DNA from: AV133 sp035567015
Lineage (GTDB): Bacteria; Verrucomicrobiota; Verrucomicrobiia; Chthoniobacterales; UBA10450
Assembly: GCA_035567015.1 (NCBI GenBank)
Contig: DATMPQ010000316.1
Span: 1-26,586, forward strand
DNA length: 26,586 nt
Direction of reading: 5' to 3'
Part shown: positions 19,746-26,586 of the stretch, piece after piece
Position numbering within the stretch: the stretch's first letter is position 1
Layout: each line of letters opens with the position of its first letter
Made by a program: the position numbers and the translations under genes
Notes under the pieces: model-generated
What the model saw: the letters and a program-made list of their open reading frames with translations, nothing else
Databases searched by the model: none
What the model was told of the DNA's origin: nothing

Positions 19746-21901
19746 TCACTTCACGCCGCAGGTTTCTTAAAACGACTGCGCTGAGTGGCGCCTCCTTGCT
19801 CATCGGAATCGACGGAACTCGTTTGCTGCACGGTGCACAGACAGCCGCTGGCCAATTCAAACCAAACGTCTGGATCCGCATCGATCCCGACGAGAGTATA
19901 ATCTTAACTATCTGGAGGTCCGAAATGGGTCAGGGTGTGCGCACTTCGCTGGCGATGTTGCTGGCGGAGGAACTCGAAGCCGATTGGAGGCGAATCAAGC
20001 TGGTGCAAGCATCGCCCGGACCAGACTTCGAAGATATCGGAACGGGTGGCAGCGATAGTATTAGAAGCAGTTGGAAATCGCTGCGCCAGGCTGGAGCGGC
20101 CGCGCGCGAGATGCTCGCGACAGCTGCAGCGGCCCGTTGGAAGGTAGATCGGGCGACGTGCACAGCCGCGAACAGTTTCATCATTCATACACCCAGCGGA
20201 CGCCGGTTTGGCTATGGAACATTGGCCGGCGATGCCGCGAAGTTGCCGTTGCCGGAAAATCCGCCGCTGAAGAACGCGAGCAATTATAAAATCATCGGGC
20301 AACCCACACCCCGCGTTGACGGCCGCGACATTGTCAGCGGCAAAGCGCGTTATGGTATCGACATCAGAATTCCCGGGATGGCGTACGCATCCCTCGAACG
20401 CCCGCCGTGGATCGGCGCGAAACCGAAGCGTATGCAGGAAGAGAAAGCGCGCGCGGTTCGCGGAGTTCGCGCCGTGGTAAAAATTTCGAAAGGAATCGCC
20501 GTCGTCGCAGACACAACCTGGGCCGCGATAAAAGGGCGCACGCTGTTGGCCGTCGAATGGAATGATCCGCCTCCAGACGCGTTCAATTCCGGAGCGCACG
20601 CCAAACGGCTTGAAAGCGCGTCGCGCGAGCCGGGCTTCGTCACTCGCACAGAAAAGGCTCCGCCCGGTACCGGTCCAGTCGCGCAGACGATCGACGCGAC
20701 CTATTACTATCCCTTCTACGCCCATGCGCCGGTTGAAACGATGAACTGCGTAGCGGATGTGCAGGAAAATCGCTGCACGATCTGCGCGCCGACGCAGGCT
20801 CCAAATAGATTGCAGAAACAAGTCGCACAACTGCTCGGCATTGCGCCAGCCAATGTGCAGGTAAATGTCACCTTGATTGGCGGCGGCTTCGGGCGACGCC
20901 TCGCGGTCGATTACGCACTGGAAGCAGCGGAGATTTCACGCGCGGCCAAGGCGCCGGTGCAACTCCTTTGGTCTCGCCCAGACGACATGAAGCACGGTCA
21001 TTTCCAGGCTGCGTCGGTCCATTACCTTTCGGCTGGGTTCGATGCGAAAGGCGCACCCGTTGCCTGGAAACACACCAAGGCCGGCTCGTTCCATAATATT
21101 TCTCCATTGCAGCCTAACGAAGTCCACGACGTCGCCTGGTATCAGGACTGGTCGTGGGGCGTTTACGATGTGCCCTACGCAATACCGGCAATCGAGACCG
21201 CTTATGTCGCGGTCGATCTTCCAGTGTTACACGGGCCGTGGCGCTCCGTCTTCGCACCGTCGAGTGTGTTTGCCCGCGAAGGGTTCGTTGACGAAATCGC
21301 ACAGCGTTGCGGCGCCGATCCACTCGCCTTTCGTCTCGATCTGCTCAAAGGCGCCGACACCGTCAAAGCGGGACCGGTCACAATCGATCGCCGTCGCCTC
21401 CGCCGTGTTCTCGAAGTTGTGCGCGATAAATCTGGCTGGGGCGCACCGGTCTCTAAAGGACGCGGCCGCGGCGTGGCCTGCAATGCTTACTTTGGGCATA
21501 CCTATATTGCGTACGTCGCGGACATCGCTGTCGATCACGATGGCAATGTTCGTGTCGAGCGCGTGATTGCGGCAGTCGATTGCGGCCGCGTTATCAATCC
21601 AATCGGCGTTGAGCAACAGATGGAAGGTGGAATCATTTGGGGCATTTCGTCCGCGCTCAAAGGCGAGATCACCTTCCGCAACGGCGCCGCCCAACAAGGT
21701 ACCTATGCAGACTTCGAGGTAGCACGGATGCGCGACACGCCCGTTATCGAGGTGCACATAGTTAATAGCGACGCCCCCGAGCCATTCGGCATGGGTGAAC
21801 CGCCTGTCCCGCCAATTGTACCGGCGATCGTTAACGCCATTTTTGCTGCCACCGGAAAACGCGTCCGTAAATTGCCGTTCCGCCCTGCCCTGCTTTCCTG
21901 A
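19742..21901 (+). CDS. Molybdopterin-binding large subunit, isoquinoline 1-oxidoreductase beta type, Tat-exported
   Basis: The 719-aa protein begins with a twin-arginine signal (S-R-R-R-F-L-K at residues 4-10, then a hydrophobic core), so the folded enzyme and its small subunit are probably exported together. The molybdenum-cofactor features include G-G-G-F-G-R-R (380-386) and a C-terminal G-M-G-E-P-P with the likely catalytic Glu686. The family hydroxylates N-heterocycles or oxidises aldehydes; the real substrate is unknown. The ATG at 19742 overlaps the small-subunit stop (ATGA). The frame is open far upstream, but that region is the small-subunit gene read out of frame. Confidence 0.92.
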   Translation: MITSRRRFLKTTALSGASLLIGIDGTRLLHGAQTAAGQFKPNVWIRIDPDESIILTIWRSEMGQGVRTSLAMLLAEELEADWRRIKLVQASPGPDFEDIGTGGSDSIRSSWKSLRQAGAAAREMLATAAAARWKVDRATCTAANSFIIHTPSGRRFGYGTLAGDAAKLPLPENPPLKNASNYKIIGQPTPRVDGRDIVSGKARYGIDIRIPGMAYASLERPPWIGAKPKRMQEEKARAVRGVRAVVKISKGIAVVADTTWAAIKGRTLLAVEWNDPPPDAFNSGAHAKRLESASREPGFVTRTEKAPPGTGPVAQTIDATYYYPFYAHAPVETMNCVADVQENRCTICAPTQAPNRLQKQVAQLLGIAPANVQVNVTLIGGGFGRRLAVDYALEAAEISRAAKAPVQLLWSRPDDMKHGHFQAASVHYLSAGFDAKGAPVAWKHTKAGSFHNISPLQPNEVHDVAWYQDWSWGVYDVPYAIPAIETAYVAVDLPVLHGPWRSVFAPSSVFAREGFVDEIAQRCGADPLAFRLDLLKGADTVKAGPVTIDRRRLRRVLEVVRDKSGWGAPVSKGRGRGVACNAYFGHTYIAYVADIAVDHDGNVRVERVIAAVDCGRVINPIGVEQQMEGGIIWGISSALKGEITFRNGAAQQGTYADFEVARMRDTPVIEVHIVNSDAPEPFGMGEPPVPPIVPAIVNAIFAATGKRVRKLPFRPALLS

Positions 21902-22019
21902 GTTTCTAAGAAATTCTGTCGTTCGACGCCGCTGGCAGCGCGGTCGAGGACTTGCGAAAACCGCTCACGAGCCGTACAATTTAGTGCAGAGCCGAAACAG
22001 GGAGGTTTCTGTCAGGAAC

Positions 22020-23237
22020 ATGAACATTTCCGGAGGTGCCGCAGGGTTCTCAAGGCCTCGATTGGGCAACCAGATTTTGGTTTTCGTATTATTCGCGACT
22101 TGGCCTCACAACCTGCCGGCCGATCAAGCTGCGCAAGCTCCGGCGCCTTCATATACGCAACAGACTTCCGAGCAGTTGCAGCAGTTGGTAGCGCCGATTG
22201 CGCTATATCCGGATTCACTTGTCGCGCAGATCCTGACGGCGTCCACGTTTCCCGAGCAAGTCGTCCAGGCCGACAGATGGTTGCAAGCGCACCCTGATTT
22301 GACGGGCGATGCTTTGGCTAAAGCTGTGGATCAACAACCCTGGGACCCGAGCGTCAAGGCGCTCACTGCATTTCCACCCGTCCTTGGAAATATGGACAAG
22401 AACCTCTCATGGACGTCGTCTCTAGGAGACGCCTACTACAACCAGCCAGAGGATGTAATGGACGGGATACAGGATATGCGCCAACAAGCTCAAGAAGCTG
22501 GCACTCTTCAGACCACGCCACAGGAAAGCGTAGCGATGCAAGACTCGACGATCGCGATCGAGCCCACCAATCCCGATACCGTTTACGTCCCCGCCTATAA
22601 TCCGTGGCAGGCTTACGGAGCTCCTATCGACCCGTGGCCGGATTGGTACTCGTATCCCGGTATCTGGTATGACGGCCCGGGTTGCTGGTTCGGAGCCGGC
22701 GTCGGAATCGGCTTCTTCGGCGGTTTTGAATGGGGCTGTCGTCATTGGGGATGCGATTGGCATCACCGATTCGTAATGCATGATCACAACAGGTACCAAT
22801 CCCCGAGCACCACGTTTTATAACCGGAACAATTTCTACCGACGAGGCTCCCCCGCGGTCGCCGCGCGCGGCTTACATGCCCGCGCCAACGCAGCGAACAT
22901 GTCTTCCAACGCGAACATCGGCGAGCGGGCCTTACGGGTTCCCGAGGATTTGCGGCAAAATATGGAGAACAGGCGTCCCCCCGGGACCATCAGCGAGCAA
23001 CGCGGAGTTTACAATCGTTCCCGCGCAATGATCAGACCTTTCAACGGAAACATACAGGCTGCTCGAGGATACGGTGAACCCCGCGGTCAGAGCGGCGTCC
23101 ACTCAAGCGCCTTCAGCGGCTACAACCATGGCGGACAGACGAGGGGCTTTTCGTCACGCGGAAGCGCCAGCGTCGGTGGCGGAGCCGTGCATGTCGGCGG
23201 CGGCGGGCATGGCGCGGCGGCAGGAGTCGGTAATTGA
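22020..23237 (+). CDS. DUF3300 family exported protein
   Basis: The 405-aa product has a hydrophobic stretch near the N terminus (I-L-V-F-V-L-F-A-T-W, residues ~19-28) that probably acts as a signal peptide. The DUF3300 core follows: L-V-A-P-I-A-L-Y-P-D-S-L-V-A-Q-I-L-x-A-S-T-F-P, W-D-P-S-V-K-A-L-T-A-F-P, and Y-V-P-A-Y-N-P. The last third is low in complexity, rich in Arg, Asn, Ser and Gly, and ends in a Gly/His-rich tail. The ATG at 22020 is used; a GGAGG lies 14 bp upstream, a bit far. The function is unknown. It is followed closely by a DUF2950 gene, a pairing I have seen in other soil bacteria. An in-frame extension back to 21795 overlaps the hydroxylase gene and is not real. Confidence 0.85.
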   Translation: MNISGGAAGFSRPRLGNQILVFVLFATWPHNLPADQAAQAPAPSYTQQTSEQLQQLVAPIALYPDSLVAQILTASTFPEQVVQADRWLQAHPDLTGDALAKAVDQQPWDPSVKALTAFPPVLGNMDKNLSWTSSLGDAYYNQPEDVMDGIQDMRQQAQEAGTLQTTPQESVAMQDSTIAIEPTNPDTVYVPAYNPWQAYGAPIDPWPDWYSYPGIWYDGPGCWFGAGVGIGFFGGFEWGCRHWGCDWHHRFVMHDHNRYQSPSTTFYNRNNFYRRGSPAVAARGLHARANAANMSSNANIGERALRVPEDLRQNMENRRPPGTISEQRGVYNRSRAMIRPFNGNIQAARGYGEPRGQSGVHSSAFSGYNHGGQTRGFSSRGSASVGGGAVHVGGGGHGAAAGVGN

Positions 23238-23272
23238 AATGTGTTCCCGGTAGCTTGTGAAATTTTGGAAAC

Positions 23273-23278
23273 GGAGAG
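23273..23278 (+). promoter_or_regulatory. Ribosome binding site of the DUF2950 gene
   Basis: GGAGAG lies 7 bp before the ATG at 23286 and fixes that start over the TTG/ATG-like codons from 23241. It is one of the few clear Shine-Dalgarno sites in the window. Confidence 0.6.
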
Positions 23279-23285
23279 AAGCCAT

Positions 23286-24266
23286 ATGCGGCGAACAAAG
23301 CTGACCTTCGACAAATTTCATTGGGCCAATCTTCCTAAGGTAGCCGCGATCGCTATTCTTTTGACGTGGTGCTTGTCCACCCGTTCCATGGCACAGCAAC
23401 AGGGCCAGAAAACATTTTCATCGCCCGAAGACGCGAGCAATGCACTCGTCACGGCCGCACAGAGTAACGACGAAAAAGCGACGCTCGATATCCTCGGACC
23501 GGACGGAAAGCAAATCGTCTCGTCAGGAGATGAGATCGAGGATGCCCACAACTGCGCCAATTTCGTACAGAAATATCAGGAAATGCACCGTCTGGTGAAA
23601 GAACCAGACGGAACCACTACCTTGTATATCGGCGCAGAGAATTGGCCCATGCCCATACCGCTCGTGAACAAAGGCAATTCGTGGTATTTCAACACCGAGG
23701 CGGGCAAGAAAGAAATTTTATGCAGGCGAATTGGCCGGAATGAAATATCGACCATTCGCGTTTGCCAGGAGCTAGCAGCGGCGGAAAAGGAATACTACTC
23801 CATGCAGCACAACGAGTACGCTCAGAAATTCTTCAGTGATGAAGGGCAGCACAATGGCCTTTATTGGAAAGCTGCCGATGGCGAACCCGAGAGCCCCATC
23901 GGGCCGCTGGTGGCATCGGCCGCCGCTGAGGGTTATGCCCAAAGCGAAGACAGCGCTCCGACTCCTTACCGAGGTTACTATTACCGCATCTTAACGCGTC
24001 AGGGGAAAAATGCCCCGGGTGGCGCGAAGAATTACATCGCAAACGGCAAAATGACCAACGGCTTCGCCTTCGTGGCCTATCCGGCGGAATACAGGTCGTC
24101 GGGCGTGATGACATTGATCGTTAACACGGACGGAGTCGTGTATCAGAAAGATCTCGGCAAGAAGACCGATGTTCTCGCCAAAGCCATGAAGGAATACAAC
24201 GCCGATTCCACTTGGCAAAATGCTGAAGAGCAGCAGAAAGAGACTGCTGAGCAGAAGATCAAATAA
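23286..24266 (+). CDS. DUF2950 family exported protein
   Basis: The 326-aa product has a signal peptide (basic start, core V-A-A-I-A-I-L-L-T-W-C-L, cleavage likely after S-M-A). Diagnostic DUF2950 segments follow: F-S-S-P-E-D-A-S-N-A-L-V-T-A-A, W-Y-F-N-T-E-A-G-K-K-E-I-L, R-R-I-G-R-N-E, D-G-Q-H-N-G-L-Y-W-like E-G-Q-H-N-G-L-Y-W, and Y-R-G-Y-Y-Y-R-I-L-T-x-Q-G. The C terminus is a charged E/Q/K helix. It is probably periplasmic. Its function is not established. It sits 48 bp after DUF3300 on the same strand with a good ribosome site, so the two are likely one operon. Confidence 0.9.
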   Translation: MRRTKLTFDKFHWANLPKVAAIAILLTWCLSTRSMAQQQGQKTFSSPEDASNALVTAAQSNDEKATLDILGPDGKQIVSSGDEIEDAHNCANFVQKYQEMHRLVKEPDGTTTLYIGAENWPMPIPLVNKGNSWYFNTEAGKKEILCRRIGRNEISTIRVCQELAAAEKEYYSMQHNEYAQKFFSDEGQHNGLYWKAADGEPESPIGPLVASAAAEGYAQSEDSAPTPYRGYYYRILTRQGKNAPGGAKNYIANGKMTNGFAFVAYPAEYRSSGVMTLIVNTDGVVYQKDLGKKTDVLAKAMKEYNADSTWQNAEEQQKETAEQKIK

Positions 24267-24280
24267 GAGGCTCTCGGCCA

Positions 24281-24413
24281 TCTGATTTCTGATCTCTGAT
24301 TTCTGACTTCTGATTGATTCGTCATTCGTCTCGTACTTCGTCATTTTTTCTCTGATCTGTCCCCGTTCTGAATTGAGCGTTGGACGTTGAGCGTTGGACG
24401 TTGGACGTTTGTT
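24281..24413 (+). repeat. Heptanucleotide array, about 19 units, with changing words
   Basis: The whole spacer between DUF2950 and the FMN reductase is tiled by 7-bp units in one phase. The first five are TCTGATT-like, the next are CATTCGT/TTCGTCA-like, and the last five are GTTGGAC-like, with a few irregular units between. The array ends about 10 bp before the reductase ATG and may therefore form its 5' leader. Confidence 0.8.
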
Positions 24414-24422
24414 GCCTATCCA

Positions 24423-24950
24423 ATGCCAAAATATCTTGTTATCAGCACGAGTGGTAACCCCGACAGCAACAGCCGGCGCCTGGGGCGCGTGGCGTTTGCG
24501 CACCTGCAAAAGCAGAAAGTGGATTGCGCATGGATCGACCTCAACGAAATGGACCTGCCGCTCTGCGACGCGGACAAATGTTATGGCATGCCCGGCTCCA
24601 GAAAATTGAGCGCTGCGATCGAAACGGTGGATGGAATCCTGGTCGCGGCGCCCGTATATAATTACGATGTCGCGGCCGCGGCAAAGAACATGATCGAGCT
24701 GACGGGCAGCGCTTGGGAAGACAAGATCGTCGGCTTTCTTTGCGCCGCCGGCGGGACAGCCAGTTACATGTCGGTCATGGCCTACGCCAACAGCCTCATG
24801 CTCGATTTTCGTTGTGTAATTATTCCGCGTTTCGTTTTTGCCACGAGCGAGGCCTTCGACGGCGAGCACATTACCGACGAGAAAATTAGCGAACGCGTTG
24901 AGAAAGTGGCGAACGACTTAGTTCGATTCACCAAAGCATTGCGCAGCTAA
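24423..24950 (+). CDS. NAD(P)H-dependent FMN reductase (flavodoxin-like fold)
   Basis: The 175-aa protein has the NADPH-dependent FMN reductase pattern: an N-terminal strand and phosphate loop (V-I-S-T-S-G-N-P-D-S-N-S-R-R-L), then G-I-L-V-A-A-P-V-Y-N-Y-D with the flavin-binding P-x-Y-N, and C-A-A-G-G-T-A-S-Y near the second flavin loop. It would reduce FMN, quinones or similar electrophiles in the cytoplasm. The ATG at 24423 fits the family start (M-P-K-Y-L-V-I-S). A GTG-type start at 24387 would add residues encoded by the repeat array and is unlikely. No ribosome site is visible, because the heptad array occupies that region. Confidence 0.85.
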   Translation: MPKYLVISTSGNPDSNSRRLGRVAFAHLQKQKVDCAWIDLNEMDLPLCDADKCYGMPGSRKLSAAIETVDGILVAAPVYNYDVAAAAKNMIELTGSAWEDKIVGFLCAAGGTASYMSVMAYANSLMLDFRCVIIPRFVFATSEAFDGEHITDEKISERVEKVANDLVRFTKALRS

Positions 24951-24973
24951 ACAATGTGGGGGCGGCCTTCCTG

Positions 24974-24998
24974 GTGCGCCGTAGCCTTGGCGAAGGAG
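24974..24998 (+). repeat. Dispersed GC-rich repeat, copy b
   Basis: It contains GCGCCGTAGCCTTGGCG as in copy a (16063-16079) and continues AAGGAG, so the GCCTT/AAGG(A) hairpin is nearly complete. It lies 24 bp after the FMN reductase stop. Confidence 0.5.
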
Positions 24999-25008
24999 AC
25001 AGCGCCGC

Positions 25009-25043
25009 GATTCTGGGATTCTGGATGCTAGATGCTAGATGAA
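25009..25043 (+). repeat. Heptanucleotide array, 5 units (GGATGCT words)
   Basis: Units GATTCTG, GGATTCT, GGATGCT, AGATGCT and AGATGAA follow one another in one phase, changing one or two bases at a time. It lies in the spacer after the FMN reductase gene. Confidence 0.6.
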
Positions 25044-25064
25044 ATGGCCCCCTCTTTGATCTCT

Positions 25065-25113
25065 GCTTGCCGCGCCATAGCTTTGGCCGGAGGTGACTTG
25101 GCGAAGGCAGGTG
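25065..25113 (+). repeat. Dispersed GC-rich repeat, copy c, with internal insertion
   Basis: It reads like copy a (TGCC-GCGCC-TAGC-TTGGC) but has about 15 extra bases after TTTGGC before resuming GCGAAGGCAGG. The extra part ends in a repeat of TTGGC, as expected for a small duplication. A heptad array begins directly after it. Confidence 0.45.
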
Positions 25114-25162
25114 CTTCGTCATTCTTTCGGCATTCGTCATTCGTGCTTCGTCATTTTTTCCT
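25114..25162 (+). repeat. Heptanucleotide array, 7 units (CGTCATT words)
   Basis: Seven 7-bp units in one phase, several being CGTCATT or near variants, run up to the 3' end of the small membrane protein gene (stop at 25166-25168). Confidence 0.65.
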
Positions 25163-25165
25163 GGC

Positions 25166-25318
25166 TCATTTCCCGATGAGAATGAAGATGCCGGCGGCCA
25201 GCGCCACAATGTAGAGCAGGAAAATGGCCGGTCCAAAGTTCACGCCGAACCCTAAAAGGCCGTCGATGATCAAGTAAACCGCGAGCAAAAGCATGCCGAT
25301 GTTTTTGGTGATTTTCAT
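25166..25318 (-). CDS. Small two-helix membrane protein (50 aa)
   Basis: The 50-aa frame M-K-I-T-K-N-I-G-M-L-L-L-A-V-Y-L-I-I-D-G-L-L-G-F-G ... A-G-I-F-I-L-I-G-K ends at TGA. It has two hydrophobic helices joined by a short Gly/Asn/Phe turn, with basic residues at both ends. Very similar short double-helix proteins are common in bacteria and have no assigned role. Codon use looks coding, and the composition contrasts sharply with the repeat-filled spacers on both sides. No ribosome site is clear. It is convergent with the FMN reductase gene. Confidence 0.7.
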   Translation of the reverse strand: MKITKNIGMLLLAVYLIIDGLLGFGVNFGPAIFLLYIVALAAGIFILIGK

Positions 25319-25404
25319 GAAGCCAATCTTTTAGATCCCCTGCTCCGCTGACAACCCAAATCTGGGAGCTGAAGCTGCTCCTTCCGCATTCGACGTTGAA
25401 TGCC

Positions 25405-25427
25405 TGCTCGCGAAGACTTTCGGAGTT
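25405..25427 (+). repeat. 23-bp exact repeat, copy 2
   Basis: Identical to 17055-17077 over 23 bp. It runs straight into TTGGGCG/TTGAGCG/TTGGACG heptad units. Confidence 0.6.
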
Positions 25428-25487
25428 GGGCGTTGAGCGTTGGACGTTTGCTTCTATTCGAGTCGGGGCCTTCATCGCGAGCGCGCT

Positions 25488-25676
25488 CTCTGCCCTCCGC
25501 CCTCTGATTTCTGACTTCTGACCTCTGCCTTCTGTCCTCCGTCATTCGTCATTCGTCATTCGTCATTTTCTCTTCTGATTTCCGCTCTGCGCCTTCTCAC
25601 CAATCACTTTTCACTTATCACGAATCACTGTCCTCCGTCTTCTGCCCTCTGCTCTTTGCTCTGCACCCTCTTCCCT
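25488..25676 (+). repeat. Heptanucleotide array, 27 units in unbroken phase
   Basis: 189 bp can be cut into 27 consecutive 7-bp units with no slip. The words drift in blocks: CTCTGCC/CTCCGCC, then TTCTGAC, then ATTCGTC (three in a row), then CTTCTGA-like, then CTTTTCA/CTTATCA/CGAATCA, then CTGCCCT/CTGCTCT. The plus strand is strongly pyrimidine-rich. The array ends 14 bp before the aminotransferase ATG. Confidence 0.85.
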
Positions 25677-25690
25677 GCTATCGAATTTGA

Positions 25691-26586
25691 ATGTCAGTCG
25701 CTCTAAAACAGACCACCGAGGCCTCACGATCCATCACGACGTCGACCGAAGAAATACGGCGGTGTTTTCCGGCGCTCGCACGCACTCATAATAGTTATCC
25801 TGTTGCCTACTTTGATGGGCCCGGCGGCACCCAGGTGCCACGGACAGTGGTGGAGGCAGTGAACGATTATCTTTACCACCACAACGCCAATACGCATTGG
25901 GCTTACCCGACAAGCGAGGAGACCGACGCGATCATCGATTCTGCCCGGAGCGCGCTGGCCGATTTTCTGAACGCGGGCCCGGCCGAAATCGCCTTCGGCG
26001 CCAACATGACGACGTTAACCTTTCATCTCGCTCGCGCTCTCGGCCGTCGCTACGAACGCGACGACGAGATTTTGGTCACCGAGCTTGATCATCATGCCAA
26101 TGTCGCGCCCTGGCGGACACTGGAGAAAGAATGCGGCGTGAAGGTGCGAGTGGTGAAAATGATTCCGGAAACGGGCGAGTTGGATTGGGACGATTTCTCC
26201 CGGCAACTAACCGAACGTACCAAGTTGGTCGCGATTGGCGCGGCATCGAACGCTCTCGGCACGATCAACGATGTGCGGCGGGCAGCGGAAATGGCGCACT
26301 CGTTAGGCGCACAAATCTTTGTCGATGCAGTCCATTATGCTCCGCACGAGTTGGTCGATGTGCGCGATTGGAATTGCGACTTCTCCGCCTGCTCCGCTTA
26401 CAAGTTCTACGGTCCGCACATCGGAATTCTTTACGGCCGGCATGACCTGCTCGGCTCGCTTGATTTTCCGAAACTGATTCCAGCACCTGATTCAGCGCCG
26501 GAAAACGCCGAGACCGGGACCCAGAATCATGAAGGAATCGCAGGCGCGGCCGCGGCTGTGGATTTTCTCGCCTCGCTCGCTCCAGG
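25691..26586 (+). CDS. Cysteine-desulfurase-like class V aminotransferase (3' end outside window)
   Basis: The ATG at 25691 opens a frame that runs off the window after 298 codons. It shows class V aminotransferase features: F-D-G-P-G-G-T-Q-V-P, then F-G-A-N-M-T-T, E-L-D-H-H-A-N-V-A-P-W with the PLP-stacking His, I-F-V-D-A-V-H-Y with the PLP Asp, and S-A-Y-K-F-Y-G-P-H with the Schiff-base Lys238. V-D-A-V-H-Y in place of V-D-G-A-Q/A-H, and the overall pattern, point to the cysteine-desulfurase-like subfamily rather than housekeeping SufS or IscS. The cysteine-bearing loop needed for desulfurase activity would lie beyond the window, so activity cannot be judged. No ribosome site is visible; the leader is a heptad array. 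Confidence 0.85.
   Translation, partial: MSVALKQTTEASRSITTSTEEIRRCFPALARTHNSYPVAYFDGPGGTQVPRTVVEAVNDYLYHHNANTHWAYPTSEETDAIIDSARSALADFLNAGPAEIAFGANMTTLTFHLARALGRRYERDDEILVTELDHHANVAPWRTLEKECGVKVRVVKMIPETGELDWDDFSRQLTERTKLVAIGAASNALGTINDVRRAAEMAHSLGAQIFVDAVHYAPHELVDVRDWNCDFSACSAYKFYGPHIGILYGRHDLLGSLDFPKLIPAPDSAPENAETGTQNHEGIAGAAAAVDFLASLAP

Larger units (their letters stand above)
25319..25690. other. 372-bp gene-free spacer, mostly tandem 7-bp words
   Basis: This holds no supportable gene. It contains copy 2 of the 23-bp exact repeat (25405-25427), a three-unit TTGGACG-type heptad run (25426-25446), and the long heptad array 25488-25676. Only about 25319-25404 and 25447-25487 are outside a repeat. 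Confidence 0.75.

Noticed and set aside
19904..20830. 308-codon open frame on the minus strand
   Set aside because: It is antisense to the molybdenum hydroxylase large subunit, has Arg/Cys-rich composition without motifs, and the plus-strand protein is clearly real.
25488..25676. Possible CRISPR array or coding heptad (coiled-coil) repeat
   Set aside because: Units are 7 bp with no spacers, and a 7-bp DNA period does not give a 7-residue protein period. No cas genes are present.

Overview
The window reads as a chromosomal segment of a moderately GC-rich bacterium. The gene set (a POT-type peptide transporter beside an S9 peptidase, DUF5069, the DUF3300-DUF2950 pair, an isoquinoline-oxidoreductase-like molybdoenzyme) and the many spacers made of 7-bp word repeats suggest a soil Verrucomicrobiota of the Spartobacteria/Chthoniobacterales type. 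That placement is inference from resemblance; there is no rRNA or other phylogenetic marker here. Most genes lack a strong Shine-Dalgarno site. I saw no tRNA, rRNA, CRISPR array, transposase or prophage gene.

Layout: (1) 1-2524, the end of a POT peptide transporter, a secreted S9 peptidase, and a decayed 3' tail of a second POT gene. (2) 2687-3753, DNA-3-methyladenine glycosylase I and a DUF5069 protein. (3) 3754-4256, a gene-free spacer with two copies of a hairpin-rich element bounded by 10-bp inverted repeats. (4) 4257-7100, a frameshifted ClC channel gene with CBS domains and an EamA transporter that carries a repeat-derived in-frame insertion. (5) 7386-12691, a GT2 glycosyltransferase followed by a complete, tightly packed dlt operon in the order dltD-C-X-A-B. 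The 45-codon dltX is easily missed, and DltB carries an extra C-terminal domain. (6) 12772-16141, a cupin, a secreted orphan on the minus strand, a cyclic-nucleotide-binding/thioredoxin-reductase-like fusion, and a second cupin broken by an amber codon and followed by a relic of its own 3' end. (7) 16276-18121, minus strand: YjbR and a frameshifted NIPSNAP gene, then a CYTH protein overlapping a single-domain response regulator. (8) 18264-21901, a MOSC protein and a two-subunit molybdenum hydroxylase. (9) 22020-24266, DUF3300 and DUF2950 exported proteins. (10) 24423-26586, an FMN reductase, a 50-aa membrane protein, and the start of a cysteine-desulfurase-like aminotransferase, separated by long heptanucleotide arrays.

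The clearest working unit is the dlt operon. DltA should activate D-alanine and load it on DltC; DltB and DltX should pass it across the membrane; DltD should place it on an envelope polymer. A diderm host would have no classical teichoic acid, so the acceptor is unknown. Two structural themes stand out. One is a vocabulary of 7-bp words that tile spacers, and once a gene, without losing phase. The other is gene decay: two frameshifts, one in-frame stop and two duplicated 3' relics within 26.6 kb. Sequencing error could explain the frameshifts and stop, but not the relics.
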